From positions 1 to 17,775 of the forward strand of contig JAQZAY010000046.1 in NCBI GenBank assembly GCA_029239415.1: a stretch of 17,775 nt of DNA, in the 5' to 3' direction. This stretch comes from Pseudomonas sp. GTDB taxonomy: Bacteria > Pseudomonadota > Gammaproteobacteria > Pseudomonadales > Pseudomonadaceae. This document shows positions 7,547-14,813 of the stretch, piece after piece; within the stretch, counting starts at the first letter, position 1, and each line of letters begins with the position of its first letter. A model generated the notes under the pieces. It did not search any database and had not been told where the DNA came from. It saw only the letters and a program-made list of their open reading frames with translations. Position numbers and translations under genes: made by a program.

Positions 7547-8280
7547 TGGCGGGTTGGACACTGGCGCCGGGGTATGAGGCCCTGGCGGCGGACTTTGGCA
7601 GCCTCGAGGCGGTCTTTGCCCTCGAGGGCGAGCGCCTGACCCGCGACCCGCTCAGCGAGGTCATCCGCGTGCGGCGCGACGGCGTCAACTACTACGTCAA
7701 GCGCTATACCGGCGCCGGCAAGGGCCTGCGCCGCTACCTCGGCCGGCCGCGGATCAAGGCCGAGTGGCAGAACCTCAGGCAGTTCGCCAAGTGGGGCATC
7801 CCTACCGCCGAAGTGGTCGCCCATGGCCTGGAGCGCAACGGCCTGGCGTTTGGCAGGGGCGCGATGATCACCCGCGAGCTGCCGTGCACCGAAGACCTGT
7901 CGGTACTCGCCGGGCGCAACGACCCGCGCCTGTCCGACCGTGGCTGGGTCGACCACCTGAGCCGCCAGCTGGCCAGGCACACGCGGGTGATGCACGATCA
8001 CCACTTCACCCACAACGACCTCAAGTGGCGCAATCTGCTGGTCGATGACCAGGGCACGCTGTTCTTCATCGACTGCCCGACCGGCGATTTCTGGCGTGGC
8101 TTCATGCTGCGCCACCGGGTCATCAAGGACCTGGCCTGCCTGGACAAGGTCGCCAAGTATCACCTGTCGGCGACCCAGCGCCTGCGTTTCTACCTGTACT
8201 ATCGTGGCCACGCTCGCCTGAATGCGGCCGACAGGAAACGCATCCGGCTCGTGGTGGGTTTTTTCGAGGGACGCGAATGA
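7546..8280 (+). CDS. wapP: Probable LPS core heptose kinase, WapP-like
   Basis: This 244-residue LPS kinase-family protein occupies the position of P. aeruginosa WapP (PA5008), a putative heptose kinase of the inner core. The visible kinase elements are YYVKRY near residue 47 (nucleotide-binding lysine), the catalytic loop HNDLKWRNLL with D158 and N163, and the metal-binding FFIDC with D176. All key residues are present, so the domain should be active. The ATG overlaps the waaP stop as TGATG and the gene ends in an ATGA overlap with the next one. The exact acceptor position is inference from gene order. Confidence 0.85.
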   Translation: MAGWTLAPGYEALAADFGSLEAVFALEGERLTRDPLSEVIRVRRDGVNYYVKRYTGAGKGLRRYLGRPRIKAEWQNLRQFAKWGIPTAEVVAHGLERNGLAFGRGAMITRELPCTEDLSVLAGRNDPRLSDRGWVDHLSRQLARHTRVMHDHHFTHNDLKWRNLLVDDQGTLFFIDCPTGDFWRGFMLRHRVIKDLACLDKVAKYHLSATQRLRFYLYYRGHARLNAADRKRIRLVVGFFEGRE

Positions 8281-9029
8281 GCGATTACCTGGCCAGCGCC
8301 GACGTGGCGCTGCTGCAACGTCATGGCCTGGCCGACTTCGATGCCCTGTGGGCCCTGCAGCTTGACGCCGTGGACGAGCCCAATACCGGCCGTGGTGGCT
8401 GGAGCAGCGTCTATCGCCTGGAACTCGAGGGCAAGGGCTACTACCTCAAGCGCCAGAGCGACTACCTGACCCGCACCCTGCACAGTCCGTTCGGCGAGCC
8501 GACGTTTGCCCGCGAGTTTCGCAACATCAGCCGCTACCAGCAGTTGCAGATCCCAGCCTTGCAGGCGGTGTTCTACGGTGAGCGCAAGGTGGCCGGCGAA
8601 CGCCGCGCGATCCTCATGACCCGCGCCCTGGACGAGTGGAGCGACCTGGATGGGCTGCTCGGCCAATGGCCACAGCTCGACGCGGCCCAGCGCCTGGGTA
8701 TCCTGCAGGCGTGCGGGCAACTGGCGCGGACCCTGCACAAGGCCGGGCAGGTGCACGGCTGCTTCTATCCCAAGCATATCTTCCTGCGCGCGCGCAGCGC
8801 TGGCTGGCAGGCGCAACTGATCGACCTGGAGAAAACCCGGCCGCTGCTGTTTGGCAAGCGCGACCGGCTCAAGGACTTGGAGCCGTTGCTGCGCCGGGCG
8901 CGGGCATGGAGCGAGGGCGATGTGCGCACCTGGCTGGGCGCCTACCTCGAACAGCCAGCCGAGAGTGCGCTGGTCGATACCTGGTTGCAGCGCCTGGTGC
9001 GCCGCCGCCGTGACAAAGAGGCCTGCTGA
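8277..9029 (+). CDS. wapQ: Probable LPS core kinase, WapQ/InaA-like, atypical catalytic loop
   Basis: This 250-residue protein of the LPS kinase/InaA family lies where P. aeruginosa has WapQ (PA5007), a putative heptose kinase. It has YYLKRQ near residue 59 (nucleotide-binding lysine) and LIDLEKTR with D183 for metal binding. The catalytic loop reads HGCFYPKHIFL (residues 160-170), so the position of the usual HGD or HND aspartate carries Cys162 and no asparagine follows. I recall InaA proteins having a similar H-x-C-x-Y-P-K-H-I-F loop, so this appears to be a lineage trait rather than a mutation. It may catalyse differently or act as a pseudokinase. It overlaps its upstream neighbour by 4 nt and its downstream neighbour by 1 nt. 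Confidence 0.8.
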   Translation: MSDYLASADVALLQRHGLADFDALWALQLDAVDEPNTGRGGWSSVYRLELEGKGYYLKRQSDYLTRTLHSPFGEPTFAREFRNISRYQQLQIPALQAVFYGERKVAGERRAILMTRALDEWSDLDGLLGQWPQLDAAQRLGILQACGQLARTLHKAGQVHGCFYPKHIFLRARSAGWQAQLIDLEKTRPLLFGKRDRLKDLEPLLRRARAWSEGDVRTWLGAYLEQPAESALVDTWLQRLVRRRRDKEAC

Positions 9030-10471
9030 TGCGTCTGTCCGAACTCAAGAACGCCGGGCGCGCCCCGGCGCTGCCATTGTCGGTGTCCCTGGCCGATGCG
9101 GCTGGCCCGGCCGAACTGCAACTGCTCAGCCTGCTGCGCGTGCTGCCGGGCCAGCGTTATGTCGGTGCCGGGGTCTGGCGTGGGCGTGCCGTGCTGGCCA
9201 AGCTGCTGGTGGGCGGCAACGCGCCGCGTCACTTCCAGCGCGAGCGCGAGGGCGTGCGCATGATGGCCGCCCAGGGGCTCACCACCCCGCAGCTGCTGGC
9301 CGAAGGCCTCGAACAAGGCGAGGGCGGCTGGCTGCTGTTCGAGTTTCTCGAAGACGCCCAGAGCCTGGGCGAGGCCTGGGCCGAGGTCGAAAGCCAGGCG
9401 CCGCTGTCCGACGAACAGCACCTGGTGCTTGGCGAGGCGCTGACTGCCGTGGCGCAGATGCACGCCAAGGGGCTGTGGCAGGACGACCTGCACCTGGACA
9501 ACCTGCTGCGCCACGAGGGCCGCCTGTACTTGATCGACGGCGCGGGCATCAAGGCCGAGCAGCCGGGGCAGCCGCTGTCCCGCCAGCGCGTGCTGGAGAA
9601 CCTCGGCGTGCTGTTCGCCCAGTTGCCCAAGCGCCTCGAGCCATTCATCGAAGAGCTGCTGGTGCACTACTTGCTGGCCAATGCCGAGCACGCCCTGCCG
9701 CTGGAGGCCTTGCAGAAGCAGGTCGACAAGGTGCGCAGCTGGCGCCTGAAGGACTATCTCGACAAGGCAGGGCGCGAGTGCACGCTGTTCAGCGTCCAGC
9801 GCAGCCTGTCGGGGCTGCGCGCCATCCGCCGCAAGCAGGTGGACGCGCTGCTGCCGGTGCTGGAGCAGGCCGATGCGCTGATCGACCAGGGCCACCTGTA
9901 CAAGACCGGCGGCGCGGCCAGCGTGGCGCGCGTCGAGGCAGGCGGGCGCTCGCTGGTGCTCAAGCGCTACAACATCAAGAACACGGCCCACTGGTTCAAG
10001 CGCTTCTGGCGCCCGAGCCGGGCGTGGCACGCGTGGATCGAAGGGCATCGCCTGGAGTTTCTCGGCATCGCCACGCCCAGGCCGCTGGCGGTGCTCGAAG
10101 AACGGGCCATGGGCCTGCGCGGTCGTGCCTACCTGGTGACCGAGTACGCGGACGGTCCCGACCTGGTCGCAAGCTTTGCGCCCTACGTGGACAGCGGCGA
10201 GGTGCCCGAGGAGCAGTTGCAGGCGCTGCAGGCCTTGTTGCAACAACTGATCCGCGAGCGCATCAGCCATGGCGACATGAAGGGGCACAACCTGTTCTGG
10301 CAGGATGGCCAATGGTCGCTGATCGACCTCGATGCGATGACCCAGCACGCCACTGGGCTCAGCTTCGCGCCTGCCTTTGCCCGTGACCGGGCACGTCTGC
10401 TGCGCAACTGGCCAGCCGGCAGCGCCCTTTATCAGCGCCTGGATCAACTGCTGCCGCGTACCGCCGAGTAA
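9029..10471 (+). CDS. Tandem-domain LPS core kinase-like protein (PA5006-like)
   Basis: The 480-residue product contains two kinase-like halves. The N-terminal half (about 1-240) has the loop QDDLHLDNLL with D153, D157 and N158, and the metal site YLIDGAG with D170. The C-terminal half (about 285-480) has VLKRYN, the loop HGDMKGHNLF with D416 and N421, and SLIDLDAM with D433. Both halves thus keep the catalytic and metal-binding aspartates. It corresponds in place and size to P. aeruginosa PA5006, which I recall as an uncharacterised kinase of the core cluster. Fusion or duplication of two single-domain kinases is the likely origin. It closes the gapless operon. The carbamoyltransferase gene I recall next in other pseudomonads is not in this window. 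Confidence 0.85.
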   Translation: MRLSELKNAGRAPALPLSVSLADAAGPAELQLLSLLRVLPGQRYVGAGVWRGRAVLAKLLVGGNAPRHFQREREGVRMMAAQGLTTPQLLAEGLEQGEGGWLLFEFLEDAQSLGEAWAEVESQAPLSDEQHLVLGEALTAVAQMHAKGLWQDDLHLDNLLRHEGRLYLIDGAGIKAEQPGQPLSRQRVLENLGVLFAQLPKRLEPFIEELLVHYLLANAEHALPLEALQKQVDKVRSWRLKDYLDKAGRECTLFSVQRSLSGLRAIRRKQVDALLPVLEQADALIDQGHLYKTGGAASVARVEAGGRSLVLKRYNIKNTAHWFKRFWRPSRAWHAWIEGHRLEFLGIATPRPLAVLEERAMGLRGRAYLVTEYADGPDLVASFAPYVDSGEVPEEQLQALQALLQQLIRERISHGDMKGHNLFWQDGQWSLIDLDAMTQHATGLSFAPAFARDRARLLRNWPAGSALYQRLDQLLPRTAE

Positions 10472-10566
10472 AGCGCGGGCAGCGCCAGCCAGTCGCTGGC
10501 GCGGCCGGCCTGGCGCAGGCGGATGCGCCATTGCTCATCCTGCCAGCGCGGTATCCCTTGGTTCAA
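10444..10566 (-). CDS. Possible 40-codon frame, or remnant, downstream of the small membrane gene
   Basis: On the minus strand a TTG overlaps the stop of the small membrane gene as TTGA and opens 40 codons ending at 10444, inside the 3' end of the convergent kinase gene. Codons are strongly G/C at the third position and the peptide looks protein-like (RWQDEQWRIRLRQAG, then DWLALPALYSAVRG). I do not recognise it. It could be a real third member of the small operon, the C-terminal stub of a lost gene, or a chance frame in GC-rich DNA. There is no strong ribosome site beyond translational coupling. Confidence 0.3.
   Translation of the reverse strand: MNQGIPRWQDEQWRIRLRQAGRASDWLALPALYSAVRGSS
10482..10502. 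repeat. GC-rich stem-loop between convergent genes
   Basis: GCGCCAGC and GCTGGCGC are perfect 8-base complements around the loop CAGTC. The element begins 11 bases after the tandem kinase stop, at the convergent junction. It lacks a T-run on either strand, so it is at best a weak or factor-assisted terminator. It also falls within the possible 40-codon frame. Confidence 0.45.
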
Positions 10567-10748
10567 CGTCTGCGCCTGGGCCGCAAGCCATACAGTCCGA
10601 GCACCGCCGGCACGCCCAGGCCGGCCCACGACAGCGCGTCCCAGGCGCCGTCGCCCAGCAGCGCGGCGAACAGGCCCAGGACGCCCAGCAGGCCGATGGT
10701 CATTGGCCAGGCGAAGATGCGCGCGGTGGACTGCGACCTGTGGCTCAT
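10563..10748 (-). CDS. Small two-helix inner-membrane protein coupled to the PepSY gene
   Basis: The 61-residue product starts MSHRSQSTARIFAWPMTIG, has two hydrophobic segments (about 12-29 and 34-51) separated by GDGAWD, and ends in the basic tail RPRRRR, which suggests a cytoplasmic C-terminus. Its ATG overlaps the stop of the PepSY membrane gene as ATGA, a sign of translational coupling. Small membrane proteins of this kind commonly follow PepSY genes in pseudomonads; their role is unknown. I chose the internal ATG at 10748 over a longer frame because it makes the exact overlap and starts a plausible protein. Confidence 0.75.
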   Translation of the reverse strand: MSHRSQSTARIFAWPMTIGLLGVLGLFAALLGDGAWDALSWAGLGVPAVLGLYGLRPRRRR

Positions 10749-11863
10749 GCCCGCGCTTCCCCGTTCCTGGGGCGGCGCTGCTTGCCCCACCACAGGTAGA
10801 CACCGCTGCCGAGCACGATGATGGTCAGCACATCGAGTGCTGCCCAAAGGATCTGCATCGGCCGGCCGCCGTAGTCCCCAAAATGCAGCGGCTGCGACAG
10901 GCCCATGGCGTCCATGTACCAGGGCCGCTCGCCGACAGCCGTGACAGCGAGGGTGCGTGCGTCGATCAGCACCGGGGTCAGCAGGTGCGAGGTGAGATGG
11001 GTGCTGCCTTTCATGAACACCGCGTAGTGGTGTTCGCTGGAAAAGCGGGTGCCCGGGAAGGCGATGAAATCGGCCTGCATGCCGGGCGCTGCCTCGGCGG
11101 CGATGCGCAGCAGGTGGCTGGCCGGCGCGCGCTCGGCCAGGGGCGGGGCGTCGCGATAGGGCGCGACCATGGCGGCGAGGCTGTCGTTGCGCCAGGCGGC
11201 GATGACCAAATCGGCGCAGGCGCTGATCACCCCGGTGACGCCCACCACCAATGCCCAGGTCAGGGTGACGATTCCAAGTAGGTTGTGCAGGTCGAGCCAG
11301 CGCAGGCGGCGGGATTTTTCGTGGCGTACAGTGGCGAACCCAAGGCGCCGCATGAACGGCGCGTAGAGCACGGTGCCCGAGATGATCGCGATGACGAACA
11401 ACAACCCCATGAACGCCAGCAGCAGCTTGCCCGGCAGGCCGGCGAACATGTCCACGTGCAGGCGCAGCAGGGTCAGCATGAGGCCGCCATTGGCCGAAGG
11501 CATGGCCACTGCCTCGCCGCTGCGGGCATCGAGCATGAACGTGTGCGACGAGTTGGGCTCGCTGCCCGCCGTGGCCGCCATGATCGCGACCACGCCGTTG
11601 CGCTCGTCTTCGTCGTAGCCGAAGTACTGCATGACTTCGCCGGGACGGTGGGCCTCGGCCTTGAGCACCAGTTGCGCAAGGTCCAGGTGCGGGGTGTCCG
11701 CGGGCATTTCGCGCAGGTGCGGTGCCTCGCCCAGCAGGTGTTCCAGCTCATGGTGGAAGATCAGCGGCAGGCCGGTCAGGGCCAGCAACAGCAGGAAGAG
11801 CGTGCAGGCCAGGCTGGTCCAGGTGTGGACCATGGACCAGCGGCGGATGGTCGGGCTTTTCAT
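10745..11863 (-). CDS. PepSY-associated four-helix membrane protein (PiuB-like, iron-uptake type)
   Basis: The 372-residue product has the PepSY_TM architecture. There is an N-terminal helix (about 15-36), a periplasmic region, two central helices (about 150-172 and 195-218), a second periplasmic region and a C-terminal helix near 338-360. Conserved-looking histidines occur near the membrane edges (H13, H37/H38, and those in LRLHVDMF, LDLHNLLG and PLHFGDYGG), suggesting metal or heme handling or ferric-siderophore reduction. Family members usually sit with TonB-dependent siderophore receptors; none is in the window. I chose the ATG at 11863, with GGAG 5 nt upstream, over an in-frame start 13 codons earlier. 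Its specific substrate cannot be told from sequence. Confidence 0.85.
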   Translation of the reverse strand: MKSPTIRRWSMVHTWTSLACTLFLLLLALTGLPLIFHHELEHLLGEAPHLREMPADTPHLDLAQLVLKAEAHRPGEVMQYFGYDEDERNGVVAIMAATAGSEPNSSHTFMLDARSGEAVAMPSANGGLMLTLLRLHVDMFAGLPGKLLLAFMGLLFVIAIISGTVLYAPFMRRLGFATVRHEKSRRLRWLDLHNLLGIVTLTWALVVGVTGVISACADLVIAAWRNDSLAAMVAPYRDAPPLAERAPASHLLRIAAEAAPGMQADFIAFPGTRFSSEHHYAVFMKGSTHLTSHLLTPVLIDARTLAVTAVGERPWYMDAMGLSQPLHFGDYGGRPMQILWAALDVLTIIVLGSGVYLWWGKQRRPRNGEARA

Positions 11864-11875
11864 TGTGGCTCCACA
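11864..11875. promoter_or_regulatory. Palindrome covering the ribosome-binding site of the PepSY gene
   Basis: TGTGGCTCCACA (5-base arms around CT) directly abuts the start codon. On the minus strand it contains the GGAG ribosome site. It could fold into a very short hairpin that masks the site, or be a protein-binding site, or be chance. I see no convincing Fur box in the 85 bases between this gene and the exonuclease stop. Confidence 0.3.
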
Positions 11876-11948
11876 GGTACGGCGGCGTGCCTCGGTTTGC
11901 ATCGGAACGTGCAGTCACGCTGGCCATCACGTCAGGGCGGGGAGGATA

Positions 11949-12659
11949 TCAAAGTCCGTGATGATGCGTTCCGCGTCTGCGCCACTGGTGCAGGCGCTGG
12001 CCGAGTTGCAGCGGGCTGTCGAGCTGCTGGCGGCGAGCCTGGCTGAACAGGATCAGCGCCAGCTCGGCGGTGACCTGGGCATCGGCGCTGGCATGATGGC
12101 GGGCCGGTACCTGCAGGCCGAAGCGGGCGATCCAGTCGTCCAGCCCGGCTTCGCGCAGCACCACATCGGGATTGAGCAGCGGCGCCAGATGCGCAACGTC
12201 CAGGAACGGATGCTGCAGGCGATAGCCGAGGGTCTCCTTGAGGGCGCGACCCAGCATGTGCTGGTCGAAGGCCGCGTGGAAGGCCAGCACTGGGCTGTCA
12301 CCCATGAATTCGAGCAGGTCGAGCAAGGCCTCGGCCGGATCGCAGCCAGCCGCCAGAGCGCCAGGGCCCAGGCCATGGATCAGTACGCTGGGACGGGTCT
12401 TCTGGGCAGGGCGGTGCAAGGTGCGCTCGAACTGCTGCCTGAAGTCGATCGCGCCATCCTCGATGGCTACGGCACCCATCGACAACACTTGGTCACGATT
12501 GAGGTTCAGGCCGCTGGTTTCCAGGTCCAGCACCACCCAGCGCTGCTCGCGCAGCGACTTCACGCCCAGCGGTGGCGGGCTCGGCAGCCGCTGCAGGCGC
12601 TGGCGCAGGGTGTCGTCGAGTACAGGAGGGCTGGGGCGTAGCCAGGCGAACAGGTTCAT
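11949..12659 (-). CDS. DnaQ-like 3'-5' exonuclease (DEDDh family)
   Basis: The 236-residue product has a DnaQ/RNase T-type exonuclease domain starting near residue 40. Motif I is VVLDLETSGL with D44 and E46. Motif II is LAFHAAFDQHML, with its aspartate. Motif III is HHASADAQVTAEL, with the H and D of the DEDDh class. A two-metal 3'-5' exonuclease activity is expected; whether on DNA or RNA is not shown. It is too short and too divergent from the usual N-terminal start to be the replicative epsilon subunit and lacks a polymerase clamp motif that I can see. It overlaps the stop of the CBS/DUF294 gene by 4 nt (ATGA), a pairing that recurs in gammaproteobacteria. Confidence 0.9.
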   Translation of the reverse strand: MNLFAWLRPSPPVLDDTLRQRLQRLPSPPPLGVKSLREQRWVVLDLETSGLNLNRDQVLSMGAVAIEDGAIDFRQQFERTLHRPAQKTRPSVLIHGLGPGALAAGCDPAEALLDLLEFMGDSPVLAFHAAFDQHMLGRALKETLGYRLQHPFLDVAHLAPLLNPDVVLREAGLDDWIARFGLQVPARHHASADAQVTAELALILFSQARRQQLDSPLQLGQRLHQWRRRGTHHHGL

Positions 12660-14593
12660 AGCTGGTAACGCAGGGCCAGGCTGGCCTGCAGGCGCTGGGC
12701 CTGGCGCAGCGACTCGCGCAGGATGCGCCGGTCGAGCTGGTTGAGGCTGTCGGGATCCAGGCGGTTGGAGTACGGCTGGTTCTCCCGCGTCTGGCGCTGG
12801 TGCTGCTGCATGCGGGTCTGCTGGATGAAGTGATAGGCCTCTTCGAAGGCGCCGCCGTCGAGCGGCTCTATCACGCCCTTGTCGACCAGCTGGCGCAGAC
12901 GCTCGAGGGTGTTGCTGGCGCCAATGCCATTGGCCAGCGCGAGCAGGCGTGCGCCGTCGACGAAAGGCATCAGGCCCTGCACCTTGAGGTCAAGCGTGGC
13001 GGCCTTGTCATGGCCCTGGCGGGTCAGCACGAACTCGCGCAGGCGTCCCACCGGCGGTCGCTGGCGCAGGGCATTGTCAGCCATCATGCGCTGGAACAGG
13101 CGGTTGTCGGCCACCTGGTCGAGAATGCCGCGACGCAGTTGCTCGCACCCTTGCTCGTCGCCCCACACCACGCGCAGGTCGAAATAGATGCTCGAGGCCA
13201 GGAGGTTCTCCGGCGTCGCCTCACGGATGAACGCAGCAAAGCGCCGTGCCCATTCGGCGCGAGACAGGCACAGCTCGGGGTTGCCGGCCATCACGTTGCC
13301 CTTGCACAGGGTAAACCCGCATTGGGCCAGGCTCTGGTTGATGAAGTGCGCCAGCGGCAGCAGTCGAGCCCTGATCGCTTCGGCATGCTCGGCATCGCGG
13401 GCCTCGAAGAGGATGCCGTTGTCCTGGTCGGTGTGCAGGGTCTGTTCGCGGCGGCCTTCGCTGCCGAAGCACAGCCAGCTGAACGGGATGCCGGGATCGC
13501 CTTTGTCCTGCAGCGCCAGTTCGATCACCCGGCACACCGTTTGATCGTTGAGCAGGGTGATGATCTGGGTGATCTGGGTCGAGGACGCGCCATGGGCCAG
13601 CATGCGTTCGACCAGCTGGCCGATCTCGCCACGCAGCGACACCAGCGTATCGAGGCGCGAGGCATGACGGATGGCGCGGGCCAGGTGCACCAGGTCGATG
13701 CGTTGCAATGAAAACAGGTCGCGCTCCGACACCACGCCGCACAGCCGCTGGTTGTCCACCAGGCAGACATGGGCGATATGCCGCTCGGTCATGGCCATGG
13801 CGGCATCGAACGCCGAGGCCTCGGGGCTGAGGAAGAAGGGCATGGGCGTCATGTGCTGGCTGATCGGCGCGCTGACCTCGGCGCTGGCATCGGCGACCAG
13901 CTGGCGCAAGTCGCGCAGGGTGAAGATGCCTACCGGGAAGCGCTGCGCATCGATGATCACGATGCTGCCGACCTGCTGCTCGTGCATCCGCCGCACGGCC
14001 TCGCGCACGGGCATGGCCGGGTCGCATACGACGGGGTGGCGCATGGCCAGCTCGCCCAGGCGGGTATTGAGCGAATACTGGCTGCCCAAGGTTTCTACGG
14101 CGTTTCGCCGCACTTGCTGGTTGACCTGGTCGAGCAGACTGCTGACGCCGCGCAGGGCAAAGTCGCGGAACACTTCGCACAGCGAGAACAGGCGAATGAA
14201 CGCAGCCTTGTTCAATTGCAGGCAGAACGTGTCTTCACCGGCCACATGCTCGGTGCGCGTGGCTCGCTCGCCCAGCAGCGCAGCCAGGGGAAAGCATTCG
14301 CCAGTCGTGATTTCAAAGGTGGTTTCGACCCCGGCCCGTGACACATGCTGACGCTCGCCGACCACTCGTCCCTGCTTGACGACATAGAAATGCTCGACGG
14401 GGCCGTCGGCGGGCCTGATGATGCTCTCGCCCGCGGCATAGAAGCGCAGTTGACACTGCTCGACCATGAATGCCAGGTGGCTGTGCTGCATCTGATTGAA
14501 CGGAGCGAAGCGCTGCAGGAACTGCATCGTGCCCTGGATGTTCTGAAGGACTGCTGTCTTACCCGCCCGGCTGTAGGCGTCCATTCTGCTCAT
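12656..14593 (-). CDS. cNMP-binding / CBS-pair / DUF294 nucleotidyltransferase-like protein
   Basis: The product (645 residues from this start) has an N-terminal cyclic-nucleotide-binding-like domain (about 15-130, with FYAAGESIIRPADGPVEHFY). A CBS pair follows (about 155-280), with GIFTLRDLRQL and GVVSERDLFSL ending the two repeats. Next is a GlnD-type nucleotidyltransferase segment with CFGSEGRREQ and TDQDN (D389, D391), then a DUF294 C-terminal domain. It likely senses nucleotides and may modify a partner protein, but no target is known to me. The start is uncertain: an ATG 20 codons upstream (14653) is in frame, but neither has a strong ribosome site. I prefer 14593 because the sequence becomes family-like from there. 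It is divergent from the response regulator. Confidence 0.88.
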   Translation of the reverse strand: MSRMDAYSRAGKTAVLQNIQGTMQFLQRFAPFNQMQHSHLAFMVEQCQLRFYAAGESIIRPADGPVEHFYVVKQGRVVGERQHVSRAGVETTFEITTGECFPLAALLGERATRTEHVAGEDTFCLQLNKAAFIRLFSLCEVFRDFALRGVSSLLDQVNQQVRRNAVETLGSQYSLNTRLGELAMRHPVVCDPAMPVREAVRRMHEQQVGSIVIIDAQRFPVGIFTLRDLRQLVADASAEVSAPISQHMTPMPFFLSPEASAFDAAMAMTERHIAHVCLVDNQRLCGVVSERDLFSLQRIDLVHLARAIRHASRLDTLVSLRGEIGQLVERMLAHGASSTQITQIITLLNDQTVCRVIELALQDKGDPGIPFSWLCFGSEGRREQTLHTDQDNGILFEARDAEHAEAIRARLLPLAHFINQSLAQCGFTLCKGNVMAGNPELCLSRAEWARRFAAFIREATPENLLASSIYFDLRVVWGDEQGCEQLRRGILDQVADNRLFQRMMADNALRQRPPVGRLREFVLTRQGHDKAATLDLKVQGLMPFVDGARLLALANGIGASNTLERLRQLVDKGVIEPLDGGAFEEAYHFIQQTRMQQHQRQTRENQPYSNRLDPDSLNQLDRRILRESLRQAQRLQASLALRYQL

Positions 14594-14813
14594 GAAGCTG
14601 ACCACAGTTGTGTCGGCGTATGTACGCGGACAGTGTTGTTCTCGAGCGCTCATGGTCGGTGGACGGCGCCGCAGTGCCCATTGGACGTAAGTCTAGAGGA
14701 GGCGGTGGAAGGGATTGCACTGGCCGGGCGTCAAATAGCCGACGAAAGGCAGGTTGCAAGGTACGGGTTTGCAGTCTGAACTTGATTCATGGAGTTTTTT
14801 CTTTGGGATGGCC
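14594..14813. promoter_or_regulatory. Divergent intergenic region, CBS/DUF294 gene and response regulator
   Basis: These 220 bases separate the two divergent starts and must hold both promoters unless the CBS gene begins at 14653. I find no clear -35/-10 pair on either strand. An AGGAGG at 14697-14702 on the plus strand is not followed by a well-spaced start of a credible gene. No repeat or known operator is recognisable. Confidence 0.3.

Noticed and set aside
8851..10386. Long alternative plus-strand frame across the tandem kinase region
   Set aside because: Its translation is Arg/Ala/Gly-rich and without motifs, while the chosen frame shows two complete sets of kinase residues and exact gene overlaps.
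10482..10502. Stem-loop as an intrinsic terminator for the LPS operon
   Set aside because: The stem is good but no T-run follows on either strand, so I list it only as a stem-loop.
14697..14779. AGGAGG followed by a GTG and 24 codons, a possible leader peptide before the response regulator
   Set aside because: The spacing between AGGAGG and the GTG is only 2 nt, too short for a normal start, and the peptide has no leader-like features.
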